DNA of 54,812 bases from a bacterium BMS3Bbin10 (GTDB lineage: Bacteria; Pseudomonadota; Alphaproteobacteria; Rhizobiales; Methyloligellaceae): the NCBI GenBank assembly GCA_002897995.1, contig BDTT01000038.1, forward strand, positions 1 to 54,812, given 5' to 3'. The notes beneath the pieces are model-generated. The model ran no database searches and was not told the DNA's origin. It saw only the letters and a list, made by a program, of their open reading frames with translations. The first letter of the stretch is position 1. Each line of letters starts with the position of its first letter. Position numbers and translations under genes: made by a program. This document shows, piece by piece, positions 33,678-42,604 of this stretch.

Positions 33678-34469
33678 TCATTCCTCCAGCAGAGACCAGC
33701 TGCTGGAAATATCCTTGGCAATTTCGGTCATGCCCGGCAGAAAAGAAAGCGCCTTCTCCCGGTCCATCCGCGTGGACGGCGCATGCACGGCCAGGGCCGC
33801 AATCGCCTTGCCGCTGGCGTCGCGGATCGCAATCGCAATGGCTGTCAGTCCCTCGAAATACTCCTGGTTGTTGAAGGAGTAACCGCTGGACCTGATCGTT
33901 GCGAATTCCTTCTCAAGCGCCGCCGCACTGGTAAGCGTGGTCTTTGTAAAATGCTGCAGCGGCAGCGTATTCAGGATGCGCATGCGAATATTCTTGTGCT
34001 GGTTCGCCAGCAGCAGCTTGCCGATGGCCGTGCAATGGACGGGAGCCCGGCTCCCGACCTGCAACTGAAGACGCAACGGCGAAGGCCCGTCCATGCGTTC
34101 GATATAGATAATCTCATCCTGATGCAGGATGCCGACATTGCAGGTTTCCCCGGTCTCGCCGACCAGCCTTTCGAGCACACTGCGAATCGGCGCGGCCGTG
34201 TTCAGGGTGCCCAGAGCCTGCACCGACAATTGCGCCAGGGCGGGCCCGACCACATATCTGTCTCTTTGCGGCGCCCGCAGGATCAACTGCGCATTTTCAA
34301 GCTGCGCCAGGATCCGGTGGATCGTTTGCCGCGGCAGATCGATGGCCGCGGCGAGTTCGGCCAGGCCGACGGGACGCGGGCTCCGCGTCAGCTCGCCCAG
34401 GACGAGAAGCGCCTTTTCGAGCGCCGAGCTTGGTTCACCCGGCTTTTTTCTGCCACCCCGGTATACCAT
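33678..34469 (-). CDS. IclR family regulator, divergent from sauS-like gene (SauR-like)
   Basis: 263 residues from the ATG at 34469; the frame is open further but the added residues are atypical. HTH: ALEKALLVLGELTRSPRPVG, LPRQTIHRILAQLENAQLIL. Effector domain: TCNVGILHQDEIIYIERMDG, HCTAIGKLLLANQ, YSFNNQEYFEGLTAIAIAI. It is a paralogue of the neighbour at 32734-33513. Its divergent placement before the sulfoacetaldehyde dehydrogenase gene matches sauR of sulfoacetate-degrading bacteria. Confidence 0.85.
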   Translation of the reverse strand: MVYRGGRKKPGEPSSALEKALLVLGELTRSPRPVGLAELAAAIDLPRQTIHRILAQLENAQLILRAPQRDRYVVGPALAQLSVQALGTLNTAAPIRSVLERLVGETGETCNVGILHQDEIIYIERMDGPSPLRLQLQVGSRAPVHCTAIGKLLLANQHKNIRMRILNTLPLQHFTKTTLTSAAALEKEFATIRSSGYSFNNQEYFEGLTAIAIAIRDASGKAIAALAVHAPSTRMDREKALSFLPGMTEIAKDISSSWSLLEE

Positions 34470-34878
34470 CAGCACCCGCGCATATCCTGCCCCCCCCGTT
34501 AACGGCCGGCAATCCGCCGCAACACCCGCTGGCCCCGGCACTATACAATCGCCGGCACATAAGGGTCAGCCTGTCAGCCAAAAAAACTTGCAGAATGACG
34601 CCTGTCCGTTTTCCTGGCTCAACCGCGACAAAAAAATTATTGACTGCTGTACGTAAACATGAAAAATGGGATGAACTGTCCCATAATACAATATCCATAC
34701 TGTTTTTTTGATGATTTTGTTCGATTTCCAACCCGGCCAATAATCGCATTTGTTCCCGTGCCGGCGGTCGCGGTCAATGGGTGGAAGATTGTTAGCGGGA
34801 TCACGCACGCACGGATACCATCGCCGGATGGTTTGCCGAAAGGATCGCTTGCCGGTCCGCAAATGAATTAGGACCTGC
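34470..34878. other. Divergent regulatory region, IclR / sauS-like
   Basis: 409 bp without genes, more A+T-rich than its surroundings. It contains the inverted repeat at 34666-34684 and should hold promoters for both directions. No RNA gene or riboswitch was recognised. Confidence 0.5.
34666..34684. promoter_or_regulatory. Inverted repeat, candidate IclR operator
   Basis: atggga-tgaactg-tcccat, a perfect 6-bp inverted repeat with a 7-bp spacer, about 195 bp upstream of the sauS-like start and in the middle of the divergent region. Confidence 0.5.
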
Positions 34879-36312
34879 ATGATGGCACAAGCAACCGCCG
34901 CGAAACAGACCGGCGAAATCAGCACCGAAGAGACCGTATCGGGTTTGATTGAAAAGGCCCGCGAGGCCATGGCTTTGTTTGAAAGTCATGACCAGGCGCG
35001 TATCGATGAAGCGGTCACGGCAATTGCCTGGTCGCTCTACAGGCCCGAGAGCGCCAAGGCGCTCGCCGAGCTCGCCGTCGAGACCACCGGGCTTGGAAAT
35101 GTGCCAAGCAAGATCATCAAGAACCAGCGCAAGACCTTCGGCACCCTGCGCGACCTGATGCGGGTCAGATCGACCGGCATCATCGAGGAGTTGCCGGAAA
35201 AGGGGCTGGTGAAATATGCCAAGCCGGTGGGCGTGGTCGCCGCGGTCACGCCCTCGACCAATCCTTCAGCCACGCCCGTCAACAAGGCGATGATGGCGCT
35301 CAAGGGCGGCAACGCCGTTATTATTGCGCCCTCGCCCATGGCCTGGACCGCGACCAACGCGACCATCGAGGCGATGCGCGCGGAACTCGCCAAAGTCGGC
35401 GCGCCGCGGGACCTTGTGCAAATCCTGCCCCAGCCGGTCACGCGCGAAGCAACCACGGCGCTCATCGGCGCGGCCGATCTGTCGGTGGTGACCGGCAGCC
35501 AGAACAATGTGCGCCGCGCTTATTCTTCGGGAAAACCGGCCATCGGCGTCGGCGCGGGGAATGCGCCGGTCATCATCGATGCCTCGGCCGATCTCGATGA
35601 CGCGGCGCAAATGATCTGCGCGTCGAAAATATTCGATAACGCCACGTCCTGCTCGTCGGAGAATTCCCTCATCATTCTGGATGAGGTTTACGACGAGGCC
35701 ATCGCCGCCCTCATCCGCGCCGGGGGCTATATGGCGAGCGAGGACGAGGGCAGGCGCATCGTCGATCTGCTGTGGCGGGACGGTAATCTCAACCGCCACA
35801 TCATCGCCAAGGACGCAAGCGTGCTTGCGCAGGCCTTTGGCCTTGCGGGCGATGCCGGATCCGCCAAATTCTTCATGGTCGAGGAAACCGGGATTGGCGC
35901 CGGCCATCCGCTGTCGGGTGAAAAGCTCTCGCTTGTCCTCACTCTGTACCGGGCAAAAGACTTTGCCGATGCAAAACGCATCGGTTCCGAAATCCTCGAC
36001 CATCTGGGCAAGGGGCATTCGATCGGCATTCACACCGCGAACATGGATCACGCGCGCGAGCTGGCAAAGGACATCGACGTGGTGCGGGTGCTGGTCAATC
36101 AGGCGCACACCTTCGGCAATGGCGGCGGTTTCAACAATGGCCTGCCCTTCACGCTGACAATGGGCTGCGGAACATGGCAGGGGAATTCCATCACCGACAA
36201 TCTGAATTACACCTGCTTTCTCAACATCACCCATCTTGTAACGACAATCCCCGAAGACAAGCCGGCGGAGGAAGACCTGTTCGGCGGCCATTGGGAAAAA
36301 TACGGGAAGTGA
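34879..36312 (+). CDS. sauS: Acylating (sulfo)acetaldehyde dehydrogenase, SauS-like
   Basis: 477 residues, CoA-acylating aldehyde dehydrogenase. GVVAAVTPSTNPSATPVNKA and GNAVIIAPSPMAWTATN line the coenzyme site, the catalytic Cys is in FDNATSCSSENSLII, and the C-terminus HTFGNGGGFNNGLPFTLTMG is typical. In sulfoacetate degraders SauS reduces sulfoacetyl-CoA to sulfoacetaldehyde, the substrate of Xsc. Proximity to xsc, a divergent IclR gene and a following CoA-ligase pair make that more likely than plain acetaldehyde dehydrogenase. The start is one of two adjacent ATGs after aggacc. Confidence 0.82.
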   Translation: MMAQATAAKQTGEISTEETVSGLIEKAREAMALFESHDQARIDEAVTAIAWSLYRPESAKALAELAVETTGLGNVPSKIIKNQRKTFGTLRDLMRVRSTGIIEELPEKGLVKYAKPVGVVAAVTPSTNPSATPVNKAMMALKGGNAVIIAPSPMAWTATNATIEAMRAELAKVGAPRDLVQILPQPVTREATTALIGAADLSVVTGSQNNVRRAYSSGKPAIGVGAGNAPVIIDASADLDDAAQMICASKIFDNATSCSSENSLIILDEVYDEAIAALIRAGGYMASEDEGRRIVDLLWRDGNLNRHIIAKDASVLAQAFGLAGDAGSAKFFMVEETGIGAGHPLSGEKLSLVLTLYRAKDFADAKRIGSEILDHLGKGHSIGIHTANMDHARELAKDIDVVRVLVNQAHTFGNGGGFNNGLPFTLTMGCGTWQGNSITDNLNYTCFLNITHLVTTIPEDKPAEEDLFGGHWEKYGK

Positions 36313-36321
36313 TTTGCCTGT

Positions 36322-36430
36322 GGCACATGCTTCGAGACGCGGCCCTAGGCCGCTCCTCAGCATGAGGCCGATGTAGTCCGCAAACCTCATCCTGAGGAGG
36401 CGCGCAAGCGCCGTCTCGAAGGATGGGGCA
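36322..36430. repeat. Paired REP-like palindromes, copy 1
   Basis: Two inverted units of the same repeat: catgcttcgagacgc...ctcctcagcatgagg (36327-36367) and cctcatcctgaggagg...ccgtctcgaaggatg (36385-36425). Similar pairs occur at 38477-38620, 43808-43903 and 49636-49744. The pair sits between the sauS-like gene and the ligase genes and could form a large cruciform/hairpin that tunes the mRNA. Confidence 0.8.
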
Positions 36431-36451
36431 CAAGTAAATAGAAGGGAACAC

Positions 36452-37573
36452 ATGAATTTCGAGGAACATGCGGCCAAGCCGCTGCTCAAGGCCGTGGGCA
36501 TCCCGGTACCCGATGGCGGCCTGGCGCGGAGCGGCGATGAAGCCGCCGCCCTGGCGGAAAGGCTCGGACCCTGCGTGGTGAAAGCGCAGGTGCCGACCGG
36601 CAAGCGGGGAAAGGCGGGCGGCATCGCGCTCGCCGCCAGCGGCGAAGAAGCGCGCGGCGAGGCGGAACGCATACTCGCCCTGGAGATCGCCGGGTTCCCG
36701 GTGAATTCGGTTCTGGTCGAAAGCCAGGTCCCGATTGCGAAGGAATTTTACGCCGCCGTTCTCAATGACTCCGATACCAAGGGGCCGCTGCTGCTGTTCT
36801 CCGCCGAGGGCGGCATGGACATCGAGGAGATTGCCGAAAAGCACCCGGACGCCCTGGTGCGGCTGCCGGTGGATATCCGCCGGGGCCTGGAGGCGGACGC
36901 CCTTGGTTCCGCTATTCCCGATATAGACGGCGTGGAGCGCGCGGCATTGCTCGATACGCTCACCAAACTCTATCGGGCATATCTCGAGAACGACGCGGAG
37001 CTGATGGAAATCAATCCGCTGGTGGCGACAGAAGATGGCGCCGTGATCGCGCTCGACTGCAAATTCGCCCTCGATGACTCCGCCATCCGGCGCCATGAGG
37101 AACTGGCCGAAACCGGCGCGCCCGAAAAGCTCACCGAACTGGAGCAACGCGGTCAGGACATCGGCTTCAAATATATCGAGCTGGAAGGAAATGTGGGCGT
37201 TCTCTCCAACGGAGCGGGGCTGACCATGACCACCATGGACGCCATCTCGCATTATGGCGGGGAGCCGGCGAATTTTCTGGAGATCGGCGGCGCCGCCTTC
37301 ACGCTCGGCAAGCAGGCGCTGGAGGTCGTTCTGGGGAACCCGCGCGTCAAATCCCTGCTGATCAATTTCTGCGGCGCAATCGCCCGCACCGATGTCATGA
37401 CCGGCGGCGTGCTGGAGGCCTGGGACGAGGTGAACCCGCGGGTGCCGGTGTTCTGGTCAATCAGCGGCACCGGGGAGGACGAGGCCAGGGCGATGCTGAA
37501 GAAGAAGCTCGGCGTCGAGCCTTTCCCCACCATGGACGAGGCGGTGAAGGCCGCCGTGGAGGCTGTCCGATGA
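36452..37573 (+). CDS. ADP-forming acyl-CoA ligase, beta subunit (SucC-like)
   Basis: 373 residues with an ATP-grasp fold: MNFEEHAAKPLLKAVGIPVP, VVKAQVPTGKRGKAGGI, SVLVESQVPIAKEFYAAVL, the metal/nucleotide residues in ELMEINPLVATEDGAVIALD, and the C-terminal flavodoxin-like domain (FLEIGGAAFTLGKQALEVVL). Two-subunit ADP-forming sulfoacetate-CoA ligases of this type have been described in gut sulfonate degraders; succinyl-CoA or malate thiokinase are the alternatives. Its place right after the sauS-like gene suggests activation of sulfoacetate to sulfoacetyl-CoA. It overlaps the alpha subunit gene by 4 bp. Confidence 0.82.
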   Translation: MNFEEHAAKPLLKAVGIPVPDGGLARSGDEAAALAERLGPCVVKAQVPTGKRGKAGGIALAASGEEARGEAERILALEIAGFPVNSVLVESQVPIAKEFYAAVLNDSDTKGPLLLFSAEGGMDIEEIAEKHPDALVRLPVDIRRGLEADALGSAIPDIDGVERAALLDTLTKLYRAYLENDAELMEINPLVATEDGAVIALDCKFALDDSAIRRHEELAETGAPEKLTELEQRGQDIGFKYIELEGNVGVLSNGAGLTMTTMDAISHYGGEPANFLEIGGAAFTLGKQALEVVLGNPRVKSLLINFCGAIARTDVMTGGVLEAWDEVNPRVPVFWSISGTGEDEARAMLKKKLGVEPFPTMDEAVKAAVEAVR

Positions 37574-38448
37574 TCGTAAAGGGCCACGAAAGCGTGCTCG
37601 TGCAGGGCATAACCGGAACACAGGCGACCTTCTGGTCGGAGCGGATGAAGGAATACGGCACCAGGGTCATCGGCGGGGTGAACCCGAAAAAGGCCGGCAC
37701 GCAGCATCTCGGGATGCCGGTCTGGGGGACGGCGCTCGACGCCGCAAAAGATCAGGACGCCGCAATCGATTGCTCCTGCGTGATCGTTCCGCCGCCGGGC
37801 GTCAAATCCTCCGTGCTCGACGCGCTGGAGGCGGGCATCAAAAAGATCGTCATTCTGACGGAGCATATTCCTGTCCATGACGTGATGTATTTCCTCGCCG
37901 CCGCGCGCGAGGCCGGCGCCTCCGTCATCGGTCCCAACACCGCCGGTATCGTGACGCCGGGCGAATGTTTCGTCGGCTTCATGCCGGCCTTCAATGAACG
38001 GGTGTTCAAACCGGGAAGCGTCGGCATTATCTCGCGTTCGGGCTCTCTGGGCACGCTTGTCTGCCTCGACATGGTGCAGGCGGGTCTTGGCATTTCCGCC
38101 TTCATCGGCATTGGCGGCGACCCGGTCATCGGCACCACCACGCGCGACGCGCTCCAATGCCTCGATGAAGACGCCAGGACGCAGGGCGTCGCGCTGATTG
38201 GCGAGATTGGCGGCGGCATGGAGGAAGAAGCGGCGCAGTACGCCAAAACCATGTCCAAGCCCATCGTCTCCTTCATGGCCGGCGCGGCCTCCCCCCCGGG
38301 CAAGAAAATGGGCCATGCCGGGGCCATCGTCATGGGCGACAAGGGGTCTTACGCGGGCAAGAAAAAGGCGCTTGAGGCCGCCGGTGTCACGGTGCTGCCC
38401 ACGCCATCGATGCTGCCCGGCGCGCTGAAGGAGCGGCTATCCGTTTAG
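37570..38448 (+). CDS. ADP-forming acyl-CoA ligase, alpha subunit (SucD-like)
   Basis: 292 residues. CoA-binding Rossmann domain: VLVQGITGTQATFWSERMKE, GTRVIGGVNPKKAGTQHLG; later GPNTAGIVTPGE. The phospho-His is in KKMGHAGAIVMGDKGSY. Length and layout equal those of SucD. Together with the beta subunit it should form the ligase that feeds the aldehyde dehydrogenase. The AMP-forming SauT of Cupriavidus is absent here, so this pair would be its functional replacement. Confidence 0.82.
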   Translation: MIVKGHESVLVQGITGTQATFWSERMKEYGTRVIGGVNPKKAGTQHLGMPVWGTALDAAKDQDAAIDCSCVIVPPPGVKSSVLDALEAGIKKIVILTEHIPVHDVMYFLAAAREAGASVIGPNTAGIVTPGECFVGFMPAFNERVFKPGSVGIISRSGSLGTLVCLDMVQAGLGISAFIGIGGDPVIGTTTRDALQCLDEDARTQGVALIGEIGGGMEEEAAQYAKTMSKPIVSFMAGAASPPGKKMGHAGAIVMGDKGSYAGKKKALEAAGVTVLPTPSMLPGALKERLSV

Positions 38449-38476
38449 ACCAAATGCATTGATGCCGAACCCGTGG

Positions 38477-38620
38477 CACATGCTTCGAGACGCGCCCTGC
38501 GGGCGCTCCTCAGCATGAGGTATGTATTTGTATTTCGCTCAAGCCTCATCCTTAGGAGGCGCCCCCGGGGTCTTGCCTTTGGCAAGCCCGAGGACAGGAT
38601 CCGCGCCGTCTCGAAGGATG
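38477..38620. repeat. Paired REP-like palindromes, copy 2
   Basis: Same repeat as at 36322-36430. The right unit is interrupted by about 36 extra bases (ccccggggtcttgcctttgg...), which themselves form a small hairpin (cttgcctttggcaag). It lies between the ligase genes and the converging MFS gene. Confidence 0.75.
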
Positions 38621-38652
38621 TGCGGTCCGGCCAAAGCCAAAGGCCCGGGGTA

Positions 38653-39849
38653 TTATTTCGCCCGGCTGAGGCGCGCATAAACATAAATGCCCGTGACAAA
38701 CGTGGCGGCGGCGACGCTGAGCAGCGCGGCGTTGTATCCCGATACCGCGATCAGCCCGGCAAAAAGGGCGGGAAAGGCGAGCGAGCCCACAAACACGAAT
38801 GTCATGACGCCGGAGGTGGCCGCCGCGACGCGCTCGGGCCCCGCGATATCGGCCACCAGCGCAAGATAGACCCCGTTCCAGCTGAACCCCGCCGCCCCGA
38901 ACCAGCACCCAAGCGCAATCAGGGCGAGGCGCGGCCACCCCTCATCCACGAACACGGCGGCAACCACGGACGCCGCGGTCAGCAAACCCAGAAAACCCAG
39001 CACAACATCGGCGCGCGTCCGGTCGGCCACATAGCCCCAGGCGAGGCGCGCCATGACGCTTGTCACCATGGCCGCGCTCAGGACCAGCCCGGCCTCGAGC
39101 GCGCTGACCCCCGCGCGGTCGACGAAAAACGTCACCATGACCGCGCCGAACGCATATTGCATGCCCGAATAGACCAGACCCGTAATCCCCAGCGCGCGCA
39201 GCCGCGGCCCGCGCATCACCAGCGCCACCCCCGCCAACGGTTTGCGCGGCAGCAGCGTATGGGCCGCATCCCGGCCGGCGTCCAGAACCGCGCGCCAGGG
39301 CTGGACGGCGGCGGAGACGGCGAGGCAGACGAACCCCATGGCGATGGCCGCCCCCTGCCAGCCGAAGACAAGCGCCAGCAAGGGAGCCGCAACCCCGCAC
39401 AGCGCGCTGCCGGCGGGAACGCTTGTCTGCTTGATGGAAAATATGCCGGAGCGTTTTCCCGGTATGGTCATGGCGGAGAGCAGCCGCCCGCTGGCGGTGT
39501 TCCCCGGCCCATAGGCAAGGCCGATCAGCACCGCGCTCGCGACCGCGGACGGAACGGAGCCGATGGCCAGGGCGAACAGCCCCGCCGCCGCGAAGCCAAG
39601 CGCGCCCTGGCTGGTGCGCAGCGCCCCGTAGCGGGCGACGAGATTGGGCGCCGCCAGGGAGGACAGCGCCGCGCCCGCGTAAAGGATGGCCGCATAGAGC
39701 CCGATATAACGGGCCGGGATTTCCAGCGTCTGCGAGGCGGTCGGCGCCAGCACCGGCAGGGTCATCGACGCCAGTATGACCGACGCATAGGTCGCGAACA
39801 TGGTGATGACGGCAGCCGCGACCGGCGGAGAGGATTTTGCCCGGTTCAC
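38653..39849 (-). CDS. MFS transporter
   Basis: 398 residues from the GTG at 39849 (AGGGGGA about 9 bases upstream); an earlier GTG is possible. Roughly twelve hydrophobic segments, e.g. AAAVITMFATYASVILASMT, YIGLYAAILYAGAALSSLAA and ALIALGCWFGAAGFSWNGVY. The family loop between helices 2 and 3 is seen as NLVARYGALRTSQGALGFA. It lies in the middle of the sulfonate genes but on the opposite strand to the ligase genes. It could carry a sulfonate or hydroxy acid (SauU-like) or another solute. Confidence 0.75.
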   Translation of the reverse strand: MNRAKSSPPVAAAVITMFATYASVILASMTLPVLAPTASQTLEIPARYIGLYAAILYAGAALSSLAAPNLVARYGALRTSQGALGFAAAGLFALAIGSVPSAVASAVLIGLAYGPGNTASGRLLSAMTIPGKRSGIFSIKQTSVPAGSALCGVAAPLLALVFGWQGAAIAMGFVCLAVSAAVQPWRAVLDAGRDAAHTLLPRKPLAGVALVMRGPRLRALGITGLVYSGMQYAFGAVMVTFFVDRAGVSALEAGLVLSAAMVTSVMARLAWGYVADRTRADVVLGFLGLLTAASVVAAVFVDEGWPRLALIALGCWFGAAGFSWNGVYLALVADIAGPERVAAATSGVMTFVFVGSLAFPALFAGLIAVSGYNAALLSVAAATFVTGIYVYARLSRAK

Positions 39850-39967
39850 TATTCGCACTTCCCCCTTGCAGTATTGATTTCGCGGCACTGCGCAACTAAC
39901 ACGGGGAGCAATAAACAAGAAGCGCCGATGGAGATTCCCCATCGCATCTGAAAAGAGGCTTGCATCA

Positions 39968-40594
39968 ATGTTCACCATCTATGGCCGCGCCAACTCGTCC
40001 AATGTCCGCAAGGTCCTCTGGCTGTGCGGGGAAATCGGTCTTGAGGGCTATGAACGGCTGGACTATGGCCGCGGCTTCGCCCCGATCGACTCGCCTGAAT
40101 ATGCGGCGCTGAACCCCAACATGCTGGTCCCCACATTTGTCGAGGGCGATCTGGTGCTTTGGGAATCGAACGCCATTCTGCGTTATCTGGCGGCCAAACA
40201 CGGGCGGCAAGAAATCTACCCCGAAGACCTCGCCGCCCGGGCACGCGTCGACATGTGGCTGGACTGGCAGCTGACCACGCTCATCACCGGTGTGCGGCAG
40301 CTGTTCCAGGGATTGCATGTAAAGGACCCGGCCTACACCGCTCCGGAGCAACTTGAAAAAGCAGCCCAACTGGCCGCGAGTTCGATGGAAATCCTCGATG
40401 CGAATCTGGCGAAGAGTGGCGGTTATGCCGCGGGCGAAACCCTCACCATCGCCGACTGCGCGCTCGGCATGTTCGTGCATCGCTGGTATGTGCTGCCGAT
40501 CGAGCGGAAGGAGTTTTCCGCGCTTCAGGCCTATTACGCGCGGCTCAAGGAGCGCGAGCCGTTTCGGAAATGGATTATTGATCAGGGGGTTTAG
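39968..40594 (+). CDS. Glutathione S-transferase family protein
   Basis: 208 residues. N-terminal thioredoxin fold MFTIYGRANSSNVRKVLWLC with the GSH-binding VPTFVEGDLVLWESNAILRYL, followed by the all-helical C-terminal domain (TIADCALGMFVHRWYVLPI). Ser10-Ser11 of the RANSSNVRK stretch is the likely thiol-stabilising region. Substrate unknown. It is divergent from the MFS gene (about 120 bp) and convergent with the dehydrogenase gene. Confidence 0.88.
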   Translation: MFTIYGRANSSNVRKVLWLCGEIGLEGYERLDYGRGFAPIDSPEYAALNPNMLVPTFVEGDLVLWESNAILRYLAAKHGRQEIYPEDLAARARVDMWLDWQLTTLITGVRQLFQGLHVKDPAYTAPEQLEKAAQLAASSMEILDANLAKSGGYAAGETLTIADCALGMFVHRWYVLPIERKEFSALQAYYARLKEREPFRKWIIDQGV

Positions 40595-40604
40595 GGGCTG
40601 AACC

Positions 40605-40627
40605 CCCTCTCCCCCGTGGGGAGAGGG
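40605..40627. terminator. CCCTCTCCCC/GGGGAGAGGG hairpin
   Basis: Perfect 10-bp arms with a 3-base loop between two convergent genes, followed by ttggggtgagggg. This is a widespread proteobacterial REP-like sequence and may end transcription from both sides. Confidence 0.5.
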
Positions 40628-40643
40628 TTGGGGTGAGGGGGGC

Positions 40644-41666
40644 CTATCCCGCCTGCCCGGCGATCTCCTTCACTTCGGCCACAAGATTGGCCGGAACGCT
40701 CAGGCCCTTTTCCGCCGCCTGTTTGCGCAGCGCCTCGCGCCGCGCGCCGGGAATGCGCGCGCCCTCCTGGGCCGTGATGGCATCCATGATGGTCTCGACG
40801 CGGGCGAGGAAATGATCGCGGCCCGCGAATGCCTCCGGATCGATGACAATGAGAAACTGCCCGACCGATGGAGGGTCGCCATCGGTGGTGAAGAAGGACG
40901 AGGCTTCGGTTGAAAGCGCGCTGGCGGTGAGCGGGGCCGAGAGGATTTCCACCATCAGACCCAGCGCCGCGCCTTTCGCGCCGCCCATGGGCAGCAGCAC
41001 CCCTTCGCTCAGCGCGACTTCAGGGTCGGTGGTCGGATTGCCCTTTGCGTCCGTCGCCCAGCCCTCGGGGATCGGTTTTCCGGCCTGTTTCGCCGTCATG
41101 ATATTGCCGCGCGCAACCTGGCTGAGCGCCATGTCCATCACCAGGGGAAGGGTGTCTTTGCGCGGGGAGGCGAAGGCGAGCGGCTGTGTGCCGTAGGTGG
41201 GCTTGTTTCCACCCCAGGGCGCCATGGCTTGGGGCGTGTTGCCCATGACAAGGGCGATGAGACCCTGATCGGCGATCCGCTCCACATGATGGCCCAGCAC
41301 ACCGCAATGGTGCGAGTTATGGAACGCCACTGCGGCGATGCCGCTGGCGCGCGCCCTGGCGGGGATATGCTCCAGCGCCAGATCGATGGCCGGGTAGAAA
41401 AAGCCGTGTTTCACGTCGATCGTGAGAGCGCCGGGCAACTCCTTCATGATTTCCGGCTCCGCCAGCCCGTCGCATTTGCCGCTTCTGGCCTGCCCCGCAT
41501 AGGAGGGCACGCGCGAGACCCCATGCCCCTTGCGCCCGTCGATCTCGGCGGCCAGCAGGGCCCGGGCGACGCAGCGCGCGTTTTTCCCGGATGTCTTTGC
41601 ATTTGCGAGCGCGGCGATCATGAGCGCTTCCAGTTCATCGCAGGTGAATGAAACCATATCGCTCAT
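40644..41666 (-). CDS. comC: Malate/L-lactate dehydrogenase family; predicted (R)-sulfolactate dehydrogenase
   Basis: 340 residues of the Ldh_2 family, NAD(P)-dependent 2-hydroxyacid dehydrogenases unrelated to classical MDH. Motifs: DGRKGHGVSRVPSYAGQA, catalytic His in NSHHCGVLGHHVERIAD, VMGNTPQAMAPWGGNKPTYG and PMGGAKGAALGLMVEILS. Next to SlcC and SuyAB the expected role is ComC: reduction of sulfopyruvate to (R)-sulfolactate, the isomer cleaved by SuyAB. Oxidation of another hydroxy acid (malate, tartrate, sulfomalate) cannot be excluded. It is the last gene of the 12-gene run and overlaps slcC by 4 bp. Confidence 0.82.
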   Translation of the reverse strand: MSDMVSFTCDELEALMIAALANAKTSGKNARCVARALLAAEIDGRKGHGVSRVPSYAGQARSGKCDGLAEPEIMKELPGALTIDVKHGFFYPAIDLALEHIPARARASGIAAVAFHNSHHCGVLGHHVERIADQGLIALVMGNTPQAMAPWGGNKPTYGTQPLAFASPRKDTLPLVMDMALSQVARGNIMTAKQAGKPIPEGWATDAKGNPTTDPEVALSEGVLLPMGGAKGAALGLMVEILSAPLTASALSTEASSFFTTDGDPPSVGQFLIVIDPEAFAGRDHFLARVETIMDAITAQEGARIPGARREALRKQAAEKGLSVPANLVAEVKEIAGQAG

Positions 41667-42595
41667 GACACGCCCTCAAGCTCGCGCAACACATTGGCGA
41701 CGGTGATGGTCGAGATTGCCGCGCTCGATTCTTCCGTAACGCCGGAGATATGCGGCGTCATGATGAGGTTGGGGACGCCGGCAAACTTGGCTGCACCCTC
41801 TTGCGACAGGGGCTCGTCGGCAAACACATCGAGCGCCGCGCCGCCGATCTGCCCCGATTTAAGCGCCGCGATCAGATCGTCCTCTTCGATGACGCCGCCG
41901 CGCGCGGTGTTGATGAGGAACGACCCCTTTTTCATGCGCGCCATGGCGGCGGCATCGATGAGGTTCCGCGTTTCGGGCAGCAGCGGGACATGAACCGAAA
42001 GGATATCGCTGCGGGCGATGAGATCGTCCAGCGAGACCCTTTCCGCGAGCTTCCAGCCCTGCGCGTCGCCCGGTACATGGGGATCGTGAGCGATAACCTC
42101 CATTTCAAGGCCGCGCGCCATGCGCGCCGCCGACTGGCCGATCATGCCGAACCCCAGCAGCCCGAGCGTGCGCCCGCGCGCCTCAAGGCCGACATTGCCG
42201 GTGCGCGGCCATTTGCCCGCCAGGATATCGTCTTTCGCGTAAAACGATCCGCGCAGAAGCATCATCATGGCGCAGATGGCGTATTCCGCCACCGACACGT
42301 TATTGCTGCCGGTCGCCGGGCACACTTTCACCCCAAAGCGCTCGCAGGCCGGTACGTCCACATTGTCGAGACCCACGCCCAGACGCCCCAGCACCCTGAG
42401 CTTCGGCCCGGCGCTGAGAATATCGTCCGTGACTTGCGTGCGGTTGCGCACGATGAGCGCCACCGCATCGCCGAGCAGCGCCTTGAGTTCCTCCGGTTTG
42501 TCGCACAGGGTCTTGTCCCAGTGGACGTCATATCCGGCTTTCAGTTCCTCGACCGGGCCTTCGTCCATGAATTCGGTAATGACGATATCGGGCAT
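41663..42595 (-). CDS. slcC: 2-hydroxyacid dehydrogenase; predicted (S)-sulfolactate dehydrogenase
   Basis: 310 residues, PGDH-like. It starts PDIVITEFMDEGPVEELKAG, close to what is known of SlcC N-termini. Rossmann motif GLLGFGMIGQSAARMA. Catalytic Arg in NTARGGVIEEDD, Glu in DVFADEPL, His in MTPHISGVTEESS; substrate loop VRNRTQVTD and LGRLGVGLDNVD. SlcC oxidises (S)-sulfolactate to sulfopyruvate with NAD+, which ComC turns into the R isomer. It sits 9 bp after the enolase-family gene. D-3-phosphoglycerate dehydrogenase is the generic alternative. Confidence 0.83.
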   Translation of the reverse strand: MPDIVITEFMDEGPVEELKAGYDVHWDKTLCDKPEELKALLGDAVALIVRNRTQVTDDILSAGPKLRVLGRLGVGLDNVDVPACERFGVKVCPATGSNNVSVAEYAICAMMMLLRGSFYAKDDILAGKWPRTGNVGLEARGRTLGLLGFGMIGQSAARMARGLEMEVIAHDPHVPGDAQGWKLAERVSLDDLIARSDILSVHVPLLPETRNLIDAAAMARMKKGSFLINTARGGVIEEDDLIAALKSGQIGGAALDVFADEPLSQEGAAKFAGVPNLIMTPHISGVTEESSAAISTITVANVLRELEGVS

Positions 42596-42604
42596 GTTTG
42601 TGAC

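Noticed and set aside
36452-38448. Housekeeping succinyl-CoA synthetase
   Set aside because: The genes are in a sulfonate locus, next to an acylating aldehyde dehydrogenase and away from sucAB; housekeeping function is possible but less likely.
38473-39951. 492-codon plus-strand frame across the REP repeat and MFS gene
   Set aside because: Arg/Gly/Pro-rich low-complexity translation opposite a membrane protein; starts in a repeat.
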